8,554 nucleotides of DNA from Candidatus Acidiferrales bacterium (GTDB lineage: Bacteria; Acidobacteriota; Terriglobia; Acidoferrales; UBA7541): the NCBI GenBank assembly GCA_030043155.1, contig JASHYE010000005.1, positions 1-8,554 of the forward strand, given 5' to 3'. Each line of letters begins with the position of its first letter. Position 1 is the first letter of the stretch. The notes beneath the pieces were generated by a model. The model had not been told where the DNA came from. It saw only the letters and a program-made list of their open reading frames with translations, and searched no databases. Shown piece after piece: positions 6,915-8,554 of this stretch. The position numbers were made by a program, and so were the translations under genes.

Positions 6915-7322
6915 TCAACGCTCTCTACGGAACATACTCGCCAGTAATCCAAGGAAACCGCAGCCGGCGAACAGAAGAGGCGCAAGAATGGGCGGACCGT
7001 AGATGATGTTGTAGAGCAGCCGCTTCGTCCCGCCCGGCCGCCGCGTAATTCCCCGTGCGTGGTAGCAAAAACCTATCGTGCCATTTGCAATCGCCAGCGC
7101 CGAAGCTGCCGGCAGTAGTCTCTTCGCAACTTTCGGTTTCCAAATTGCTCCCAACGCTGTACCGATGAGCAAGCCCGCCACAATGATTGGACTCCACTGA
7201 ATCTTGTATTTGAAATTATTATTGTAATGCGAATAGAGCGCCTCAAATCCACTGAAAAACGTCGCAAATGCGGTCGATAGCGCAGATGCTTTTGGAAACG
7301 CCCTTCGCGCACTTCTTGCAAT
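6915..7322 (-). pseudogene. Small membrane protein, 5' end lost or frame-disrupted
   Basis: The frame ending at 6915 stays open back to a TGA at 7323-7325 and encodes 135 residues, but it has no ATG or TTG, and its only GTG is at 7181 (88 residues). The stretch upstream of that GTG reads like genuine protein: AFPKASALSTAFATFFSG, FEALYSHYNNNFKYKIQW, SPIIVAGLLIGTALGAIW. It joins smoothly to the later hydrophobic segments (LLPAASALAIANGTIGF; YGPPILAPLLFAGCGFLGLL) and a basic tail MFRRER. I therefore infer that a longer gene lost its original start through a frameshift near 7300-7325 or a 5' deletion. The alternative is a shortened functional protein from GTG 7181, which has only a distant GGAG ten bases upstream. 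About three or four membrane helices are likely. I recall similar membrane proteins from acidobacteria but cannot assign a function. A sequencing or assembly indel is also possible. Confidence 0.5.
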
Positions 7323-7504
7323 TCAACAATTTCGTCCTTTTGCATCTTCGCTGGCAACAGGCGTGACAGTCCCGGCAACGGTACGCGTCGGAATCGCGCC
7401 AGACGCGGGCCATCTTCTCTCCGGAGGAATGAAGCAATCAATCCGAGATACGCGCTCAGAGCGGCTACTTCCCGCGGCTCGAAAAAGATTCGGCTCAATT
7501 GCAT
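7323..7504 (-). other. Possible displaced 5' coding part of the broken membrane-protein gene
   Basis: An ATG at 7504 opens a different frame that starts MQLSRIFFEPREVAALSAYL, looks protein-like for about 30 residues, and contains a second Met at 7345 (MQKDEIVELQEV). Past about 7300 this frame becomes an arginine-rich shadow of the membrane-protein frame. A single-base indel near 7300-7325 would join the two into one protein of about 195 residues, or about 140 residues from the Met at 7345. It may instead be the remnant of an unrelated neighbour. I do not recognise the N-terminal stretch. Confidence 0.25.
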
Positions 7505-7523
7505 GAAACCAGAATCCTCACGA

Positions 7524-7554
7524 AGAAAAAGGACTCTGTGCCACCAAAGTCTTT
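7524..7554 (-). terminator. Probable intrinsic terminator of nadA
   Basis: Read on the minus strand, AAAGACTTTG, a six-base loop GTGGCA and CAGAGTCCTTT pair over ten positions, with one bulged C and one G-U pair. A T-rich run (TTTTTCTT) overlaps the end of the stem. It lies about 65 bases after the nadA stop and before the ATG at 7504. The stem is AT-rich at its base, so strength is uncertain. On the plus strand it is followed by CATTTATTTTTG, so it could work both ways. Confidence 0.5.
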
Positions 7555-7619
7555 CATTTATTTTTGATTGAATTCAGACAGGCGAGGTCACAGCCGAGAG
7601 CTAGGAAATTTCAGGAGAA

Positions 7620-8554
7620 CTACACAATTTCCAGCATGCGATCAATAGCAATCTTGGCGCGCCGCGCAATCTCTGGCGGAACGCAAATCTGCGGCTCCAA
7701 AGTTTCCAGGGAACGGAGTATGCCGTCGAGAGTGATCGTCTTCATAAACTCGCACACCGCCTCGGGATTCACGGGAAGGAAGGACTTATGCGGCGACATC
7801 TTCCGCAAACGGTGCAGCATGCCAACCTCAGTGCCAATCGCAAACTCCTGAGCCGTCGAATTCGAGAGGTGCCGCATCATGCCTTCCGTAGAAAGGAAAA
7901 ACGTCCGCTCCGAAGGAAGCGTACCGTCTGCAACGCGCGCCATGCACGAAGTCACGCAGCCGCATTCGGGATGGATCAGCAACTCAATATCCGGATGCTC
8001 TTCCATCATTTCAAGCACTTGCTCCGGTCGTATCGTGCGGTGCACGTGGCAATAGCCCGGATACGCAATAATGTTTGCCCTGCCCGTTTGCCGAGCAACA
8101 GCTGCAGCCAAAAATTTATCCGGCACAAAAAGAATTGGCCGCTCCGCCGGAATCGCGGACACAACCTTCACGGCATTTGCCGACGTGCAGCAATAATCGC
8201 TTTCTGCCTTCACTTCCGCCGAGGTATTTACGTATGAAACCACTACGGCTTCTGGATACCGCGCCTTCCACGCGCGAAGCTCCTTGGCAGTTATTGTCGA
8301 GGAAAGCGAGCAACCAGCGCGCAAGTCCGGCAGCAGGACGGTCTTGTCAGGAGAGAGAATTGCCGCCGTCTCCGCCATGAAGTTCACGCCGCAGAAGACG
8401 ATAATCTCTGCTGGTGTCGATGCCGCTTGTTGCGACAATCCCAGCGAATCTCCTACGAAGTCGGCGATCTCCTGCACTTCATCCCGCTGGTAATTGTGCG
8501 CGAGGATCACTGCGTTCCGCTCTTCCTTCAAGCGGCCGATTCGTTCTTGTTTCG
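7620..8554 (-). CDS. nadA: Quinolinate synthase NadA (5' end beyond right edge)
   Basis: NadA is a cytoplasmic [4Fe-4S] enzyme that condenses iminoaspartate with dihydroxyacetone phosphate to make quinolinate in de novo NAD synthesis. About 310 residues are visible. The frame remains open to the window edge (KQERIGR before LKEERNAVILAHNYQ), so the start lies outside; the TTG at 8531 is not a credible start because the coding sequence continues through it. Hallmarks are LAHNYQRDEVQEIADFVGDS, FMAETAAILSPDKTVLLPD, YVNTSAEVKAESDYCCTSAN, LFVPDKFLA, HPECGC, FFLSTEGMMRHL and the C-terminal VPPEIARRAKIAIDRMLEIV. The three cluster-ligand cysteines of the family are present: RAGCSLSS (codon 8310-8312), YPGYCHVH (8049-8051) and AVCEFMKTITL (7752-7754). 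Their spacing is 87 and 99 residues, close to the E. coli enzyme. Extra cysteines occur in HPECGCVTSC and PQICVPPE. No other NAD gene is visible in the window. Confidence 0.97.
   Translation of the reverse strand, partial: KQERIGRLKEERNAVILAHNYQRDEVQEIADFVGDSLGLSQQAASTPAEIIVFCGVNFMAETAAILSPDKTVLLPDLRAGCSLSSTITAKELRAWKARYPEAVVVSYVNTSAEVKAESDYCCTSANAVKVVSAIPAERPILFVPDKFLAAAVARQTGRANIIAYPGYCHVHRTIRPEQVLEMMEEHPDIELLIHPECGCVTSCMARVADGTLPSERTFFLSTEGMMRHLSNSTAQEFAIGTEVGMLHRLRKMSPHKSFLPVNPEAVCEFMKTITLDGILRSLETLEPQICVPPEIARRAKIAIDRMLEIV

Noticed and set aside
6857..7003. Short plus-strand frame starting at the ATG in the stem-loop (MAALAAFAADAIPRR)
   Set aside because: It has GGAGG too close to the ATG, runs antisense into the membrane-protein gene and becomes basic low-complexity sequence.
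7564..7851. Plus-strand frame antisense to the 3' end of nadA
   Set aside because: It is fully explained as a shadow of nadA; no ribosome site and no recognisable protein.

Overview
The window reads as a piece of chromosome from a moderately GC-rich, Gram-negative-type bacterium, most likely an acidobacterium. The evidence is the style of the predicted proteins: an OPT-family transporter, paired exported DUF3857/transglutaminase-like proteins and an FFSGFEALYSHY-type membrane protein. This placement is an inference from protein similarity recalled from memory, not from a database search. No rRNA, tRNA, CRISPR array, phage or complete insertion sequence is visible.

Layout, left to right. (a) 1-321, minus strand: the N-terminal part of a rhomboid-type intramembrane protease that runs off the left edge. 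(b) 322-449: an intergenic region holding a perfect 33-bp palindrome flanked flush on both sides by the 8-bp direct repeat ATCACGTT, which looks like a miniature insertion with a target-site duplication. (c) 450-2624, minus strand: a 724-residue OPT-family transporter using a TTG start behind a strong Shine-Dalgarno. (d) 2625-2815: a divergent promoter region. (e) 2816-6752, plus strand: two overlapping genes for exported DUF3857/transglutaminase-like proteins. The second keeps the Cys-His-Asp triad; in the first, Cys is replaced by Ser and His by Asp. (f) 6753-6914: a convergent intergenic region with a long imperfect stem-loop. (g) 6915-7504, minus strand: a small membrane protein whose coding frame continues upstream of any usable start until it meets a stop, so it is probably a frame-disrupted or truncated gene. 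(h) 7505-7619: an intergenic region with a likely terminator. (i) 7620-8554, minus strand: nadA, quinolinate synthase, with its 5' end beyond the right edge.

How the parts fit. The OPT transporter and the transglutaminase pair are divergent and share a 191-bp control region. Joint handling of peptides or protein in the periplasm is possible, but this is only a guess from position. The rhomboid gene and nadA look like ordinary chromosomal neighbours. The observations most worth following up are the palindrome with its direct repeats, the pseudoenzyme/enzyme transglutaminase pair, and the broken membrane-protein gene.
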